This document shows, one piece after another, positions 8,903 to 10,270 of a stretch of DNA of 10,270 nucleotides. The position numbers were made by a program, and so were the translations under genes. Below the pieces are notes generated by a model. It was given only the letters and a program-made list of their open reading frames with translations. It did not search any database and was not told where the DNA came from. This stretch comes from Pseudomonadota bacterium (GTDB lineage: Bacteria > Pseudomonadota > Gammaproteobacteria > Burkholderiales > Sulfuriferulaceae): NCBI GenBank assembly GCA_021794855.1, contig JAJYPZ010000009.1, positions 2,487-12,756 of the forward strand, written 5' to 3'. The first letter of the stretch is position 1; every line of letters begins with the position of its first letter.

Positions 8903-10159
8903 TCACAAACTGCCAGTGGCGTGTGCCGAGCCGCGCTTGTGTTTGCCAGCGCGCATCGACGCATCAGTCGCCCCGCCTGCTGTAGCAGGCGGGGCGACCC
9001 CGGCGGTGTACTTCGTCGATGTAAGATGTATTTTCGCGCCATCGCTGAGTCTATCCATGCCATCGGTGACGACGGTCTGGCCAGCGACGAGACCGGCCAG
9101 GATCGCCGTATTCTTGCCGTCGCTGGGGCCTGGCGTCACCTTGCGCACGGAAACGGTTTGATCAGCGTTGACCAGATAAACGTAATCTCCAGGCGCGCCG
9201 TTCTGGACCGCCGGCGTCGGCACCAGGACTGTGTGCTGCAGGGTATCGACCAGCAGCTTCACATTGACGAACTCGTTCGGGAACAACACCTCATCGTTAT
9301 TGGCAAACATTGCGCGCAGGGTCACGGTTCCAGTGCTGGTGGCCATCTGGTTGCCGATGGCGTACAGCGTGCCCGTAGCTAGCCTGGCGGTGTTGTCGCT
9401 GTTGTAGACCGTGACCATGAGTTTGGCGCCAGACTGGAAGCGCTGAAGCACGTGACCCAAGGAATTCTGCGGCACGCTGAACTCCACCGTGGTCGGTTTC
9501 ATCGTGGTAATGGTGACGATGCCCGGTGAGCTCGACGCGGTCACATAATTGCCCGGATCGACCAAGCGCAACCCGACACGGCCGGCTATCGGCGAGGTGA
9601 TATAGGTATATATCAGATCCAGATCATATTGCGCTATGGCCGCCAGATCAGCCTTCACCGCCGCTTCGTCCTGCTGCACGGTGAATTGCTGGTCATTATA
9701 GACCTGCGCGGCAATCGATTTCTGTCCGTACAACTGCGTGTAGCGCGCTAAATCCGCGCGCGCCTGGCCCAGGCTGGCCTGATCCTTGGCCAGCTGGGCT
9801 TGCGCCTGCTGCTTGCCGATTTGGTACTGGCGTGGGTCGATCTGGGCCAGAAACTGCCCCTTTTTCACGTCCTGACCTTCTTTGTAACCCACTTCGGTGA
9901 GGTAGCCGCTCAACTCCGGTAGCACGACGACGGTGGCGATGGGCGTGACAGTACCCAGTTCGTCGAGCACCTCGGGCATGTCGCCTAGCGTTGCCTTGGC
10001 GGCGTTAACCACCTGCGGCGGGGCACCAGATGGCATTTTCTTCCGGCCAAACAGATGGACGGTCACGATGACGATGAGAACGGCAACAACGAGCACAGCC
10101 ACCAGCAGGCCGATGCGTTTGCGAGGGCGTCCATCCACTTGAGGTATAGGAACAGTCAC
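8903..10159 (-). CDS. mdtA: RND efflux periplasmic adaptor (membrane fusion protein, MdtA-like)
   Basis: This is the adaptor that links the RND permeases to the outer-membrane channel. An in-frame stop at 10172-10174 limits the start to TTG at 10165 or GTG at 10159. The GGAG at 10166-10169 touches the TTG but sits 6 nt before the GTG, so GTG is preferred, giving 418 residues (E. coli MdtA is 415). In that numbering, a basic RPRKR leads into an uncleaved membrane anchor at ~17-37 with no lipobox. The first lipoyl half (LPELSGYLTEV to FLAQIDP) is at ~80-109. The alpha-hairpin, rich in Gln/Ala/Lys (QAQAQLAKDQASLGQARADLA), spans ~111-176. The second lipoyl half (YITSPIAGRVGLRLVDPGNYV) is at ~186-206. 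The beta-barrel, with the FPNEFVNVKLLVDT signature, runs to ~307 and is followed by a membrane-proximal domain. The C-terminal ~35 residues are a low-complexity, basic tail (AGKHKRGSAHATG) whose DNA contains a strong hairpin. It is the first gene of the operon. Confidence 0.92.
   Translation of the reverse strand: MTVPIPQVDGRPRKRIGLLVAVLVVAVLIVIVTVHLFGRKKMPSGAPPQVVNAAKATLGDMPEVLDELGTVTPIATVVVLPELSGYLTEVGYKEGQDVKKGQFLAQIDPRQYQIGKQQAQAQLAKDQASLGQARADLARYTQLYGQKSIAAQVYNDQQFTVQQDEAAVKADLAAIAQYDLDLIYTYITSPIAGRVGLRLVDPGNYVTASSSPGIVTITTMKPTTVEFSVPQNSLGHVLQRFQSGAKLMVTVYNSDNTARLATGTLYAIGNQMATSTGTVTLRAMFANNDEVLFPNEFVNVKLLVDTLQHTVLVPTPAVQNGAPGDYVYLVNADQTVSVRKVTPGPSDGKNTAILAGLVAGQTVVTDGMDRLSDGAKIHLTSTKYTAGVAPPATAGGATDASMRAGKHKRGSAHATGSL
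8967..8998. repeat. Perfect 14-bp inverted repeat (GC-rich hairpin) inside the 3' end of the adaptor gene
   Basis: The left arm GTCGCCCCGCCTGC (8967-8980) and right arm GCAGGCGGGGCGAC (8985-8998) are perfect reverse complements around a 4-nt loop (TGTA on plus, TACA in the mRNA). The hairpin lies about 60 nt before the adaptor stop codon, encoding part of the Ala/Gly/Pro/Thr-rich tail. No T-run follows it on the minus strand, so it is not an ordinary intrinsic terminator. Possible roles are mRNA stabilisation, processing, or damping of expression between the adaptor and the permeases. It could also be a small palindromic repeat that landed in a tolerant part of the protein. Confidence 0.75.
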
Positions 10160-10165
10160 AGTCAA

Positions 10166-10169
10166 CTCC
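10166..10169 (-). promoter_or_regulatory. Ribosome-binding site that decides the adaptor start
   Basis: GGAG on the minus strand is followed by the six bases TTGACT and then GTG at 10159. This is ideal spacing for the GTG and impossible spacing (zero) for the in-frame TTG at 10165, so it favours the shorter protein. Confidence 0.55.
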
Positions 10170-10170
10170 G

Positions 10171-10189
10171 GTTATCCCAAAAAGGTAAC
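10171..10189. promoter_or_regulatory. Imperfect inverted repeat in the operon leader, possible operator
   Basis: On the plus strand, GTTA-TC-CC, then AAAAA, then GGTAAC form an inverted repeat (GTTACC/GGTAAC with a two-base bulge). It lies between the predicted transcription start and the ribosome-binding site. The position would suit repressor binding or a short leader hairpin. The arms are short, so chance is a real alternative. Confidence 0.2.
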
Positions 10190-10198
10190 GTTGAGGCC

Positions 10199-10228
10199 AT
10201 TATAATTTGGCTGCAAGTTAGCTGGAAA
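10199..10228 (-). promoter_or_regulatory. Candidate sigma70 promoter of the efflux operon
   Basis: On the minus strand a perfect -10 TATAAT (10204 to 10199) lies 18 bp downstream of TTTCCA (10228 to 10223), which matches the -35 consensus TTGACA at four of six positions. Transcription would begin near 10192, leaving a leader of about 30 nt before the GTG at 10159. The placement directly ahead of the first operon gene supports it. The -10 sits in ATTATAAT, so a TATAAT also reads on the plus strand, but I see no matching -35 there. Confidence 0.5.
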
Positions 10229-10270
10229 ATGGATTTTGAAGGTATCAATTGCATCTTCAGGCAGATAAAT

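Noticed and set aside
1..10270. CRISPR arrays, tRNA or rRNA genes, phage or defence genes
   Set aside because: No regularly spaced repeats, RNA gene signatures or such proteins are visible. Nearly all the window is explained by the efflux operon and one ligase-type gene.

Overview
The window is a proteobacterial chromosome segment, with GC-rich coding sequence and Gram-negative envelope architecture. It is dominated by one complete tripartite RND efflux operon on the minus strand (about 1032-10159). The gene content and protein sequences fit a beta- or gammaproteobacterium, but nothing here fixes the genus.

Layout from left to right: (1) The C-terminal 257 residues of a RimK-type ATP-grasp domain protein run on the plus strand and enter from outside the window, ending at 776. 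(2) A 255-bp AT-richer gap (777-1031) separates two convergent transcription units. It holds no convincing terminator, but has a short open frame resembling the N-terminal part of an ISKra4-family transposase, probably an insertion-sequence relic. (3) The operon is read right to left: a periplasmic adaptor (MdtA-like, 8903-10159), a first RND permease (MdtB-like, 5776-8883), a second RND permease (MdtC-like, 2471-5779) and an OprM/NodT-type outer-membrane lipoprotein channel (1032-2474). (4) The last ~100 bp at the right edge hold a plausible sigma70 promoter for the operon, with a perfect TATAAT, and a GGAG ribosome-binding site that favours a GTG start at 10159 over the TTG at 10165.

The four operon genes encode a full drug exporter. 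Two different RND subunits probably form a heterotrimer in the inner membrane, as MdtB and MdtC do in E. coli. The adaptor joins this to the dedicated outer-membrane channel, so substrates leave the cell directly. Both junctions downstream of the first permease are 4-nt ATGA stop/start overlaps, which implies translational coupling and fixed stoichiometry. No regulator (TetR, MarR or BaeSR-like) lies in the window.

I do not see an undescribed system here. The most unusual features are a ~66-residue low-complexity insertion in the periplasmic part of the second permease, a perfect 14-bp hairpin inside the 3' end of the adaptor gene, and the transposase-like relic.
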